Shown: positions 17,147 to 25,887, numbered from the stretch's first letter. The stretch is DNA of 64,000 bases from WVZH01 sp034430895 (GCA_034430895.1 DAOUDW010000087.1:4555-68554); one strand, 5' to 3'. Notes: a model not told the origin generated them from the sequence alone. Program-made: numbers and translations.

Positions 17147-17770
17147 TTATACCTCCGCTTCCTGATCCGAGGATTTCGTCTTGCGCGTCTGTTCCCAGAT
17201 CTGGTGGGAAAATGCCTGGGAGCCGGCCAATGCGGTTAGGATACCTATAATACCCATAATGAGATATACAACATTTTCCTCGCCCGATCGCGATGCATGT
17301 AACCCGATCACTGCGGCGATACTCCCGATGGTCGGTAAGCCGCCTAACGCGATACTCATGCAGCCTTTCCCCAATTTCGTCTCTGGGGCCATTTGCTCGC
17401 GCAGTATGATGGAAGACAACGCAGGTCTGAGGTAGGGCAGCAGCCAGGCCAACGCATACATCACGAGAAACACCAGAAGCCACCCCATCGGGATCGGATA
17501 GGCTGCGTTCAGCGCGAATAATCCAGTTGCATATATGATAAACATCCATGAATGCCCACCAAGAAAACGCGCCCATACAATCTTAGTCCTTGCTGATAAT
17601 AGAACAGCTATTGCCCCCATAAGAGGATGAGAAACCGCGACAATAATTGCTATAATTGATCCATTGGATATGAAGATTGGCATCAAGGAAAAGACGCCCA
17701 ATATAATACAGTAAGAAAGCATTACAATCAGTACTTTCCATAAAGGCATATTCCTCACTGGGATTTCCAT
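17147..17770 (-). CDS. multi-pass membrane protein, cassette paralogue 3
   Basis: A 207-residue protein directly downstream (86 bases) of the large secreted-protein gene; the ATG at 17770 has AGGTGGTGG upstream. About six membrane segments, MPIPMGWLL-type central loop, a conserved ILREQMAPET loop and a charged C-terminal tail. This is the copy still paired with a full-length secreted protein, so it is the best candidate for a dedicated partner. Membrane immunity proteins of pore-forming colicins are an analogy for such a protein beside a secreted protein with hydrophobic segments; there is no sequence match that I can see. Confidence 0.7.
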   Translation of the reverse strand: MEIPVRNMPLWKVLIVMLSYCIILGVFSLMPIFISNGSIIAIIVAVSHPLMGAIAVLLSARTKIVWARFLGGHSWMFIIYATGLFALNAAYPIPMGWLLVFLVMYALAWLLPYLRPALSSIILREQMAPETKLGKGCMSIALGGLPTIGSIAAVIGLHASRSGEENVVYLIMGIIGILTALAGSQAFSHQIWEQTRKTKSSDQEAEV

Positions 17771-17856
17771 AAATCCACCACCTTTAGATTTTTTTAGGGA
17801 TTATTTTGTCTTTCATCTAATAAAATAGTAACTAGAAAAAATCGACCATGTAAAAA

Positions 17857-20800
17857 TTAATCTCCTCCAAACAATCCGTTGAAGAAGTTAGATACAGCAT
17901 CACCGGCTGTCTTTGCAGCATTTCCTACAGTAGATTTCACATTATCGATTCCATTCTCAACCGCGGTTCCAATGTTATTCGATGTCTGTTCGAGAGTTGC
18001 GGCCACATCGGTTACTGTATTTCGCACGTTCTCGATCGTGTTATTCACGGTGGTTTGGATATTATCCGATACTTCCGATAACTTGTCGCCAACATGATCT
18101 GCGATGACTTGCGCATTCTGACGAATTCCCTTCCAGGCGGATAAACCAGAATCGAGTGTGGCTCCAAATTTCTGTTTGATCTCAGCGATCTCTTCCCCGA
18201 AGAAATGATCGACTGCCAGGCTGGCTCCGAGGCCAACGAGTACGGTAGCCCCTGCTAATACAGCGAATGGTGCAGTGAAACCGAATGCAGCAGTCACAAG
18301 CAATGATCCTACTCCAACGGCTACAGCGGATCCAATTCCAACGCCTGTGGAGACAGCAGTATCCACGATAGTCGATGCAGTGAACTCCCCGAGGCTCCCG
18401 CCTTTGTTGCTGCCCAGAAGGTAGTCATATGCATTTACGGCGGCGCTTACCCCAAGGTTGGTTTTAATACCGTTAAACGCCCTTCGTCCCAATGATTTTA
18501 ACGTCGTCCAGGAAAGTGTCGTTGGTTTATATCGGGTCCCCGGGATATTGACATCACTGCCTGTCCGAAAGGCAAGCTTCTCACCAGGCGGTACCCCCGG
18601 TGCGCTGACGGAAACATGCCCGGATGGAAGGGGAGTGAAACGAATTTTCCGAAGATCGATGGCGCTGGCCATGCTATTAATAAATTTTCCAGCCTTCCCG
18701 ATCCACTTCATAATGCCAGTCGGAGGCGCTTCGATTGTTTCCTCTTTTACTTGGGTGTGTCGGTAATCCACGCGATCCGCTCGACGCAACTCCTCTTCCT
18801 GTGCGCGCAGTTCGGCTTGCTTCTGCTCCTCTTTACGCTTGCGCAGATCTTCCTCGCGCTGCCGCTGCTTCTGGGCCTCCACGTAGATGAAGTACGGCGG
18901 CGCGGGCTGGCCGGTGGTAATCCCCTGGGCTTCTCGCTCGGCTTTAATCGCCTCCCGTTCCGCTTCGAGGCGGGCGGCCTCCTGTTCCGCCTCCCATTTC
19001 GCCTGGGCGGCGTTCTGGGCCTGCTTCTCCTCCAGGGCGATCTGCGTTTGGTTGAAGATCGCCGCGGCTGCGGCTTGTTTCTTTTCCTCGTCCTTGCGCT
19101 TCTTCTTCGCCGCGGTGACCACGTTCATCGCTGCGCCAACCGCCGCAACGGCCGCCGCGCCGGCCAGCAGGTTGCTCGAACCTGCAGGCGGCGCGATCTC
19201 TTCCGTTTCGGTTTCCGGCTCGCTTTCGAAGGTCACCACGCTCGGCGCTGCCGGGGGATCCTCCGCTGCAGGTGCCATATCGCCACCACCCGTATCACCG
19301 CCACCCGTATCTCCAGGCGGCTCGGCGGGCGGATCTTCCGGCGGCGCGACACTGAGCACGCCGGGATCGTCTTCCTGCTCCACTTCATCCGGCTCGGGGA
19401 TCACGATTTCGCCCCAGGCGGCGCCCTTGTTGCCCACCTGATCCCAGGCCTCCACTTCCACCGGGTAGCCGCCGATGGGCGCCACGATGTCCCCAAAGAG
19501 GCGGTCCCACTTGAAATCGTCCTGTCCGCTGTGCCAGTTGTAGACCCTCTCGCCGTATGAACCGCCGTGAATCGTCAGGCGCACGCGATCGACGCCGATG
19601 CCATTATCGACGACGTTGATCGCCACCCGCCGCCAGATCGGCCACGAAGCGGGGATGTAGATATGCGGCTCGCCGTTGTCGACCATGATCGTGACCGCAG
19701 CCGCCCCGCCCACGTTTCCGGCTTGGTCGAGGCCGCGGGCGCGCACGCTGTAGCTGCCATTGGCTACCGTGTGCGTGTCCCATGTCGTCGACCAGTTGCC
19801 GCCCCCGTCCGGGCTCAAACCGCTCCAGGAACTCCCGCCGTTGGTTGAGATCTCGGCGCCGCTCAGATTCAGGTCGCTGCTCACGCCGCTGAGCGTGATC
19901 GTACCCGTGGCCCAGGTTGTGCCCGTGGGGTCGGTGATGACCGTGGTCGGTGCAATGGTGTCGATCTGGAAGGACATGCTGGCGCTGTCGCTTAATCCGG
20001 CGTTGTCGGTTGCCAGCAGCTCGACTGTGTGATTTCCGTTGTTCAACGTGATCGGTCCGCTGTAGGCGTTCCATCCACTGCCGTCGACCGCGGCCTGGAA
20101 GGAGGCCAGTCCCGATCCGGGTGAGGGATCGGCGGCGGAAGCCTCGATCGTCACCGCGGAGACGTACCAGGATCCGCTGCCAGAAATCCCACTGGCGCTG
20201 GCGTTGACGGAGGGCGGACGCGTGTCCACGCCCCGATTGGTGCTGCCCATCAGGGAGCTGTCGCCCCAATCGGAGAGCGCCCAGAATGTGAAGGCGTTGG
20301 CGCCTTCGACCAGGTTGATGGCGCAGGAATCCCCGGAACAGGCGAACGTGGCCCCATTTTGGGTGCCTTCCAGAGTGATGATGCTGTACCCGCTGAGCGG
20401 TTCGTCCCCGGAGAGTGAGAGGCTGGCCGCGGCGGTGCAGTAGCCGTTGTCGCCGGTCTGCGGGCAGTTGATGTTTCCGGAGATCGTCGCCGGCGGATGG
20501 GTGGTCGTCTGCGCCACGCTGCGGCAGCCGGTTTCTCCAGCGCTGCAACTCACAGTGCTGCTGGACGGTGTGATCGAGCAGGAAGTCTCCGGGTCGTTAC
20601 AGCAAGACGGCCAATCAAATGGCCAACCGGATCCGCAGGAATGAGAATCGTTACTGAAGTAGCCAGATACATTAGAAGGACAACTATCGTTGGGTGGTAC
20701 GTATAAATTTAGCGTGCAGCTGTCATACCCCGGGCCGACAGGGTCATGGACGGCCACGTAATGGCAGCGTTTGCGCTGGTTGACGTATGTCGTCACGGTG

Positions 20801-20919
20801 CGGTCGGGGCCGATGTAATCGGCCAGGACCGGCACGACGACCAGCAGGCCGAGCAGCAGCGCCAGCGGCAGGGCGCGGCGAAAAATCTGTGTCGTTTTGT
20901 GAGAAATATTCGTTTTCAT
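17857..20919 (-). CDS. secreted 1020-aa Ig-like, coiled-coil protein, toxin candidate
   Basis: Signal peptide (LALLLGLLVVVPVLA, cleavage before DY). Residues about 40-200 are Cys-rich; residues about 230-480 hold Ig-like beta-sandwich modules (VELLATDNAG, VRARGLDQAGNVGG, VEVEAWDQVGNKG) as in bacterial surface proteins; a Pro/Gly/Glu linker follows; then a hydrophobic helix (LLAGAAAVAAVGAAM) near residue 600, a long charged coiled coil (EEKQAQNAAQAKWEAEQEAA region), a globular part, two strongly hydrophobic segments near residues 860-910 and an amphipathic C-terminal tail with repeated NxIxxVxxTV-like helices. The architecture, surface region then membrane helix then variable C-terminus, resembles polymorphic toxins. 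No enzymatic toxin domain was recognised; the hydrophobic segments would fit a pore former. Start ATG follows GGGGTGGAAG. Confidence 0.75.
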   Translation of the reverse strand: MKTNISHKTTQIFRRALPLALLLGLLVVVPVLADYIGPDRTVTTYVNQRKRCHYVAVHDPVGPGYDSCTLNLYVPPNDSCPSNVSGYFSNDSHSCGSGWPFDWPSCCNDPETSCSITPSSSTVSCSAGETGCRSVAQTTTHPPATISGNINCPQTGDNGYCTAAASLSLSGDEPLSGYSIITLEGTQNGATFACSGDSCAINLVEGANAFTFWALSDWGDSSLMGSTNRGVDTRPPSVNASASGISGSGSWYVSAVTIEASAADPSPGSGLASFQAAVDGSGWNAYSGPITLNNGNHTVELLATDNAGLSDSASMSFQIDTIAPTTVITDPTGTTWATGTITLSGVSSDLNLSGAEISTNGGSSWSGLSPDGGGNWSTTWDTHTVANGSYSVRARGLDQAGNVGGAAAVTIMVDNGEPHIYIPASWPIWRRVAINVVDNGIGVDRVRLTIHGGSYGERVYNWHSGQDDFKWDRLFGDIVAPIGGYPVEVEAWDQVGNKGAAWGEIVIPEPDEVEQEDDPGVLSVAPPEDPPAEPPGDTGGGDTGGGDMAPAAEDPPAAPSVVTFESEPETETEEIAPPAGSSNLLAGAAAVAAVGAAMNVVTAAKKKRKDEEKKQAAAAAIFNQTQIALEEKQAQNAAQAKWEAEQEAARLEAEREAIKAEREAQGITTGQPAPPYFIYVEAQKQRQREEDLRKRKEEQKQAELRAQEEELRRADRVDYRHTQVKEETIEAPPTGIMKWIGKAGKFINSMASAIDLRKIRFTPLPSGHVSVSAPGVPPGEKLAFRTGSDVNIPGTRYKPTTLSWTTLKSLGRRAFNGIKTNLGVSAAVNAYDYLLGSNKGGSLGEFTASTIVDTAVSTGVGIGSAVAVGVGSLLVTAAFGFTAPFAVLAGATVLVGLGASLAVDHFFGEEIAEIKQKFGATLDSGLSAWKGIRQNAQVIADHVGDKLSEVSDNIQTTVNNTIENVRNTVTDVAATLEQTSNNIGTAVENGIDNVKSTVGNAAKTAGDAVSNFFNGLFGGD

Positions 20920-21202
20920 CTTCCACCCCTTGCGTTTCAGCCTGTATTAAACACACACGAAGGCCGCAGGTTCCCCAGATCCGCGGCGACGGGCCTTCCG
21001 TCGAATTGTCCCTCTGGCCGGAAATACTGTGACCAGTCTACAACAATCCAAGATGGGATTCAACACCTTTTCGGCGAAACGTCGCCGGGTTCGATCCATC
21101 AAGATCGCCATTCAGCGTAGGATCGCTCGTTGTCGAATTAAACCCACTATCGCGCCGCATAGTTACGGGAGTTTAACCGCAGGATTACCTTTTGGTAACT
21201 TC

Positions 21203-21328
21203 CTGCAGGGGGTCGACGCCGACCGCACGGCCTGCCTGGTCGAAGGAGTCACCATGCAGGGCTGGTCCACGATGGGCTGGGTGGCCTGCAATCGGCTGTG
21301 TTTTTCTGAATCATTTGGTGTTCGTTAA
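21203..21328 (+). pseudogene. truncated SH3-module remnant
   Basis: About 100 bases from 21203 match the 3' half of the SH3-like modules at 8721-9209 and 12230-12526 (ADRTACLVEG, TMQGWSTMGW, VACNRL). The 5' half of the module and its start are missing; the open frame upstream to 21029 is unrelated. Third dispersed copy of the module in the window. Confidence 0.6.
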
Positions 21329-21654
21329 AACCTGGATTCAACGACCAGGTGCAGCCTCATCCCACGTTGGTGTCGATATCCATTCACAACGTAGATTATC
21401 CTAACGATCTGCATACTTTCTCCCGGCAGTATGGAGTACGCCTTTTTGGATGAGGTATTTCATCACGGCTAATTTTTACCCTGCGCACTGCAACCAACTG
21501 CAGTACCTCCACGTATAGAAAATCGATCGGCTTGATATTGTCAGCAGGTCACCCCCATCCCTGGTTCCAGGTGGAAAGACGACATGGAGCGGTTATTGGG
21601 GACGGGTTAGAAAGAGACGAAATAAAAAATCACAGAACGAAGAAAGGAACATCA
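21329..21654. other. intergenic, degenerate dispersed repeat
   Basis: No gene seen. Bases 21396-21460 weakly resemble the composite repeat at 54985-55065 (CACAACG, ATTATC, TAACGATC, then GGCAGTATGGAG and TTGGATGAGGTA). Confidence 0.35.
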
Positions 21655-23013
21655 ATGAAACGGCTGTCAATTTTCATACTTATTTCAATGCTTATTACTT
21701 GCTGTCAACCAGGCAGTAATCTATTGGAAAATGAGCCTGAAAAATATCGAAGGGAACTTGATACATACATTACAGAAAAAATGAGTCATGTGCACGTTCC
21801 GGGGCTCGCCATTGGGATTATTGAAAAGAGCAAAATCATTTACACGCAGGGGTATGGGTTGGCTGATATCGAGAATGGTATTCCTGTAACGGAGGAAACG
21901 CTTTTTCATCTAGGATCGATTTCCAAACTGGTAACCGCTACCGCAGTTATGAAATTAGTTGAAGATGGATATATCGACCTTGATGAGGATATCAATACCT
22001 ATCTGGACTTTGAAATCCGAAACCCGAATTTTCCTGAAGATAAAATCACGCCTCGTATGCTTCTTACGCACACTTCATCGATCATCGATGATGAAGAGAT
22101 TTATGAAAGCCTGTACACCATTAATTCCGGTGGAGGTGATTCACCAATCAGTTTACGTGAATATTTGGAGAATAGTTTATCCAATTCCGGCAAGTGGTAC
22201 TCTGAGAAGATTTATTTAGAAAGCAGACCCGGCACTGTTAATGAATACAGCAACATTGGCTTTGCATTGGCGGGATATTTGGTCGAGGTGATTTCTGGCA
22301 AGCCTTTCAATGAATATTGCAACGAGAATATTTTCGACCCGCTTCGTATGGACGATACTCGCTGGTTCTTATCGGAATTGGATACGGCAAAAATCGCTAT
22401 CCCCTATCAATTCGAAAACGGAGAATTTTCTGCCTATCCGCATTATGGATTTCCCAGTTACCCGGACGGTCAGTTGAAGAGCAATGTGGTCGATCTGCTG
22501 TCTTTTCTGCAGTTCTTCCTGAACAATGGAGAAGGTTATGATGTTCCAGTATTGCAGGCAGCTACTATTGAGGAAATATTAAGGATCCAGGAGCCGGATG
22601 TTGATTATGGGCAGGCACTTGGTTGGAGCTACTCGGAATTCAATCTACCGATCGTTAATAATGCCTTCCTGCCGGCGAAAGGGGGGGAGGATCCGGGCGC
22701 CCGGGCGATTATCTTGTTCGATCCAATATCGAAATCAGGGTTTGTAATTTTACTCAATCAAGAGTTGAAAGATTTCTGGACGGAACAAAGAGAAATATGT
22801 TTTGACCTGGTTAACAAACTCAAAGCGGATTTGGGGTTGAAGAACATGCACGGTATCAACGAATTACGAATTGGATCAATTGCGGCTGGTATCGCAGTGG
22901 TCGTAGTTGTTCTTGTATGGCTTGTCATCCCGAAACAGATATGTCCGCACTGTGGTCATAAATTTCATAAGTTCGAACGAAAATGTCCAAAATGCAGGGT
23001 AAAGAGACAATAG
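21655..23013 (+). CDS. serine hydrolase (beta-lactamase/PBP fold) with C-terminal zinc ribbon
   Basis: A 452-residue protein starting at an ATG with AAAGGA upstream. N-terminal signal with a Cys-containing lipobox (LITC). The catalytic domain is class-C beta-lactamase/DD-peptidase-like: S88-I-S-K91 holds the nucleophile and Lys, YSN near residue 197 is the second motif, and KGGE near residue 342 may be the third. The C-terminus has a transmembrane helix (IAAGIAVVVVVLVWLVI) and then a zinc ribbon CPHCGHKF...CPKC that would face the cytoplasm. Such a fusion is unusual for this family. The substrate is unknown; esterase, peptidase or regulatory roles are possible. Confidence 0.85.
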   Translation: MKRLSIFILISMLITCCQPGSNLLENEPEKYRRELDTYITEKMSHVHVPGLAIGIIEKSKIIYTQGYGLADIENGIPVTEETLFHLGSISKLVTATAVMKLVEDGYIDLDEDINTYLDFEIRNPNFPEDKITPRMLLTHTSSIIDDEEIYESLYTINSGGGDSPISLREYLENSLSNSGKWYSEKIYLESRPGTVNEYSNIGFALAGYLVEVISGKPFNEYCNENIFDPLRMDDTRWFLSELDTAKIAIPYQFENGEFSAYPHYGFPSYPDGQLKSNVVDLLSFLQFFLNNGEGYDVPVLQAATIEEILRIQEPDVDYGQALGWSYSEFNLPIVNNAFLPAKGGEDPGARAIILFDPISKSGFVILLNQELKDFWTEQREICFDLVNKLKADLGLKNMHGINELRIGSIAAGIAVVVVVLVWLVIPKQICPHCGHKFHKFERKCPKCRVKRQ

Positions 23014-23276
23014 ATGCAATGGTTCCTGCAATGCAATATTGGGACGGCATCATGTATTCGATTACTATTGCAGATGGCTTGAAACAGACAATAGGATAAC
23101 CATAACGAGAATTCGTTCCCACACCGGGCGGATTGGGCTTGCAAATTATTTATTTCATAGTATTACGGTGTAAATCGTCGTATTTACGCTATGACAGCCC
23201 ACACTTGGTTATCGTCGTTGATGCTGGTAGATTCGAGTTTATAATAAAGATGGCAACGAGGAAACGGAGGGCAGTT

Positions 23277-23498
23277 ATGGCACGCCAGGTTTGGCAGGTT
23301 CTCAAGACCAAGCACTGCGAACGCATCGGCGAGATCGCTTCGTTGGAAGTACATCTCATCTTCCCGGACGATATCCTGCCGGACCAGGGGCCGCGGGTGA
23401 TCGGCCATCGCTGCTCGCACGGTTTGCGCTGCAATCAACTCGATGCGCCCACCTGCCAATGGGCAGGGACGCTGCCGGGTTACGATCCGTTCCGTTAG
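23277..23498 (+). CDS. 73-aa Cys/His-containing small protein, copy 1
   Basis: Small protein with a clear AACGGAGG ribosome site before the ATG at 23277. Cysteines lie in TKHCERIG, HRCSHGLRCN and PTCQWAG, suggesting a metal site or disulfides; ILPDQGPRVIGHRCSHG is the core. It is nearly identical to the product at 28258-28479, and homology extends about 130 bases upstream (TTTCATAGTATTACGGTG block), so the whole gene plus promoter was duplicated. Family not recognised; conservation of the coding frame between copies argues it is real. Confidence 0.65.
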   Translation: MARQVWQVLKTKHCERIGEIASLEVHLIFPDDILPDQGPRVIGHRCSHGLRCNQLDAPTCQWAGTLPGYDPFR

Positions 23499-23631
23499 TT
23501 GTTCTGTGTCGCAAGATCGTTGAACTTCAATATTTTCAACTACCAATCAAGGAATATGGGAAGGACCGAAAAGGTCCTTGCTTGTTTTATGGGGATAATT
23601 CGCCGCCTGGCGTATATTCGAGGACATTTAT

Positions 23632-23658
23632 TAGAATGGACGCACATTTTCGGCCATT
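23632..23658. repeat. dispersed GGCCGAAAATG-type motif, at truncation point
   Basis: Copy of the motif (GAATGGACGCACATTTTCGG, CCA). The lipoprotein frame read on the other strand ends within a base or two of it, as if cut there by an element. Confidence 0.5.
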
Positions 23659-23830
23659 ACAGGCTGATATCGGGCGTGGCACTTGGGTTGGGGGTGTCTG
23701 TTAGCGGCGCGGTCGGTTGCGGATTGGATGTTTGACTTGCAGTGATCGCAGTTAGAATCGACGTTTTCGTTGTACAACCCGCGATCACTAGGATCGAGAT
23801 CGCGATCGCTGTGGTGGCATTTTTCTTCAT
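23657..23830 (-). pseudogene. truncated lipoprotein gene
   Basis: A frame of 57 codons from the ATG at 23830 encodes a typical lipoprotein start: MKKNA, a hydrophobic helix, lipobox IAGC and a Thr/Pro/Ser-rich linker like those of the lipoproteins at 9513 and 10820. It then stops at the dispersed motif with no domain following. Most likely the 5' end of a lipoprotein gene whose body was lost. Confidence 0.5.
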
Positions 23831-23889
23831 AGTGAAAGCATACACCATACCAGCTTGATGTTCAAAACACGATACACCTACAGGGGAAC

Positions 23890-24074
23890 TATCACGGCGG
23901 AGAGATCAGCGAACCTGCAACACGAACATCTTTCTGCTCGGCGATATCCTAAGCGACACCCGCTTCGGTGTTGACGATTTCGAGATCGGTGTCGTCAACG
24001 ATTACTTGCCTAGTCTGCCTTGTTGCACCTCGGAGTTGAAACCAGGAATTAAGCTCTGGCGGAGTTACGCATGA
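23890..24074 (+). pseudogene. possible frame-shifted gene remnant
   Basis: Two frames joined by one shift give a coherent peptide (YHGGEISEPATR, then NIFLLGDILSDTRF and ELKPGIKLW) ending at 24074. No start or family is visible. May be the decayed 3' end of a secreted-protein gene, or chance. Confidence 0.2.
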
Positions 24075-24086
24075 TCCGCATTCGTC

Positions 24087-24476
24087 TCATTCTTTATGCT
24101 CCCCCTGACACGACGAACAATAGCCAAATAGAATGAGGTGATTGGTGGTTAGCTGGAAATCAAAACGATCTTTAATCTCATTGAACATGGATTGGACGAC
24201 TTCGTTTTCAAGCGTGATCACCTGCTGACAGCCCTGGCAAACCAGATGGTGATGTGGAGAATTGCCCACCATTTCGTAAACCATGGCCCCTTTGCCCATG
24301 TCCGAGACCGAAACTTCGCCTGCATCGGTTAAGCGCTCCAAAGCTCGATATACCGTGGAAGGATTTACACTCGGAAGACGTGGTTTCAGGCGCAAATAAA
24401 TTTCCTGGGCAGTGAAATGCATGGGGCGTGATTGGAGCAACTCTACGATCAATTGCTGTACTGAGCTTGATTTCAT
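24087..24476 (-). CDS. Fur-family metal-responsive repressor
   Basis: A 129-residue Fur-superfamily regulator: N-terminal winged helix with FTAQEIYLRLKP and NPSTVYRALERL, dimerisation domain with HHHLVCQGC and C-terminal CSSC forming the structural zinc site. It is transcribed away from the ABC importer operon, with a strong palindrome (24499-24526) between the two, so it probably represses itself and the importer. Whether it senses iron, zinc or another metal cannot be told by eye; the FecCD-type importer favours iron chelates, heme or cobalamin. The ATG overlaps no other gene. Confidence 0.9.
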   Translation of the reverse strand: MKSSSVQQLIVELLQSRPMHFTAQEIYLRLKPRLPSVNPSTVYRALERLTDAGEVSVSDMGKGAMVYEMVGNSPHHHLVCQGCQQVITLENEVVQSMFNEIKDRFDFQLTTNHLILFGYCSSCQGEHKE

Positions 24477-24498
24477 GGCTAAAATTATAATCCGTCAC

Positions 24499-24526
24499 GC
24501 AAGTTTTTGCATATGCAATAACTTGC
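24499..24526. promoter_or_regulatory. 28-bp palindromic operator of the Fur-type regulator
   Basis: Nearly perfect dyad: half-site GCAAGTTTTTGCAT against the reverse complement of ATGCAATAACTTGC, 13 of 14 matching, centred between the divergent fur-like gene and the importer operon. A TATAAT-like sequence (TTATAAT) follows at once on the + side, so binding would block both promoters. Site assignment is inference from symmetry and position. Confidence 0.6.
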
Positions 24527-24618
24527 GTTATAATACTTGTCCTTTGTTATGGATGCTCTTATTATAAAAAAAATCCATCTCGGTTATCAAATAAAGGAGT
24601 GGGTGGAGCATACGTAAT

Positions 24619-24780
24619 GAATCCGCAGCAACTTGAATCAGTCGCTCAATTTCACAGGCATCTTTGCCCAGGGCTGGCTATTGGCGTACGCCGCATAACT
24701 TGCGGTGCGCGATATTCCTGCTCATACAGTCGATGAAGAAATCATCGCTATCGTCAAGACTGTTACGGAAAAGATCTCAC
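24619..24780 (+). pseudogene. broken FmdE-family gene
   Basis: The ATG at 24619 has an AAGGAG ribosome site and begins with the FmdE signature FHRHLCPGLAIGVR (family core FHGHLCPGL). After this a one-base shift and a TAA break the frame; the correct continuation (AVRDIPAHTVDEEIIAIVK, typical of FmdE) runs in the other frame to about 24775 and then ends against the permease start. FmdE-domain proteins accompany metal and molybdate-type transporters. The gene seems to have lost its 3' two thirds. Confidence 0.65.
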
Positions 24781-25887
24781 ATGGGAAATAAACCCATGCG
24801 TGAAGCAGCTTTCATCAACAGTAGCTCGTCGAACGGGGCGGCTGAAAACTTCCACCGGCAGTCATCAAGCAAAAAGCGGCTCGTCCTGGGTTTATTTGTT
24901 CTGACAATCCTGCTGACGGTCGTCGCAATCAACGCCGGAGCCGCGGAAACCCATCCCGTGCAGGTGCTGCGGACGCTATTGGGCCTGGAAAGCGGCCTTT
25001 CAGGCGTAGTAATCTGGAACATCCGGCTGCCGCGGGTCATCGCCGGGATTGTATCTGGGGTCGGGCTGGCGCTGGCCGGCTGCGTGATGCAAACCAGCCT
25101 GCGTAACCCGCTGGCATCCCCGTTCACATTAGGCATCTCGAATGCGGCCGCCTTTGGCGCCAACCTGGCCATCGTGTTGTTCGGAGCCGGTACCTTGCAC
25201 AGCAACACCCACGATGCAGTCTTCATCGCCAATCCCTACACCGTCACGGTGAGTGCCTTTGCCTTCTCGATGGCCGCCATGATGCTGATATTGTTCTTGG
25301 CACGGCTGCGTGGCTTTTCACCCGAATCGGTGGTGCTTGCGGGAGTGGCCTTCGGTTCGCTGTTCGCCGCTGGATCTGCCCTGGTACAGTACTTCGCTGA
25401 GGACGTGCAGGTGGCCGCTATGGTTTTCTGGACATTTGGTGATTTGGGACGCGTCTCTTGGCAGGAGGTAATCATCCTGACGCTGATTACTGCGGCCGCC
25501 TCGAGCTATTTTCTACTGCACCGCTGGAATTACAATGCCCTCGAAAGTGGCGAAGACGTTGCGAAAAGCCTGGGCGTTGATGTGGAACAGATCCGTTTTC
25601 GCAGCTTGCTCGCATCATCATTGGCCACTGCTGTGGCGGTCGCCTTTATGGGCATTATCGGTTTCATCGGTCTGATCGCCCCCCAGATGATGCGCCGTGT
25701 GCTGGGAATCGATCACCGCTTCCTGCTCCCGGCAGCGGCTTTAACCGGAGCAACCTTGCTGTTACTTGCTGATACCCTGGCGCGAACTTTGATATCACCG
25801 GTAATTTTACCGGTCGGTGCGATTACCTCTTTCTTCGGTGCGCCCTTATTCCTATTCATTTTAGCGAAAGGCTATTCACGGCGATGA
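24781..25887 (+). CDS. FecCD-type ABC importer permease
   Basis: Inner-membrane permease of the FecCD/BtuC family for iron chelates, heme or cobalamin. About 368 residues with ten hydrophobic segments. Family motifs: IRLPRVIAGIVSGVGLALAG, MQTSLRNPLASPFTLGIS, and near the C-terminus GFIGLIAPQMMRR, then LPVGAITSFFGAPLFLFIL. The start is uncertain; ATG 24781 or 24799 both follow the FmdE remnant without a good ribosome site, and the first 35 residues are polar and not family-like, consistent with fusion of remnant sequence. The stop overlaps the ATPase start as ATGA. Confidence 0.9.
   Translation: MGNKPMREAAFINSSSSNGAAENFHRQSSSKKRLVLGLFVLTILLTVVAINAGAAETHPVQVLRTLLGLESGLSGVVIWNIRLPRVIAGIVSGVGLALAGCVMQTSLRNPLASPFTLGISNAAAFGANLAIVLFGAGTLHSNTHDAVFIANPYTVTVSAFAFSMAAMMLILFLARLRGFSPESVVLAGVAFGSLFAAGSALVQYFAEDVQVAAMVFWTFGDLGRVSWQEVIILTLITAAASSYFLLHRWNYNALESGEDVAKSLGVDVEQIRFRSLLASSLATAVAVAFMGIIGFIGLIAPQMMRRVLGIDHRFLLPAAALTGATLLLLADTLARTLISPVILPVGAITSFFGAPLFLFILAKGYSRR

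Noticed and set aside
18616..19560. Long + strand frame opposite the large secreted-protein gene
   Set aside because: It is the antisense shadow of a GC-rich coiled-coil coding region, rich in Arg and Leu without domain features or ribosome site.
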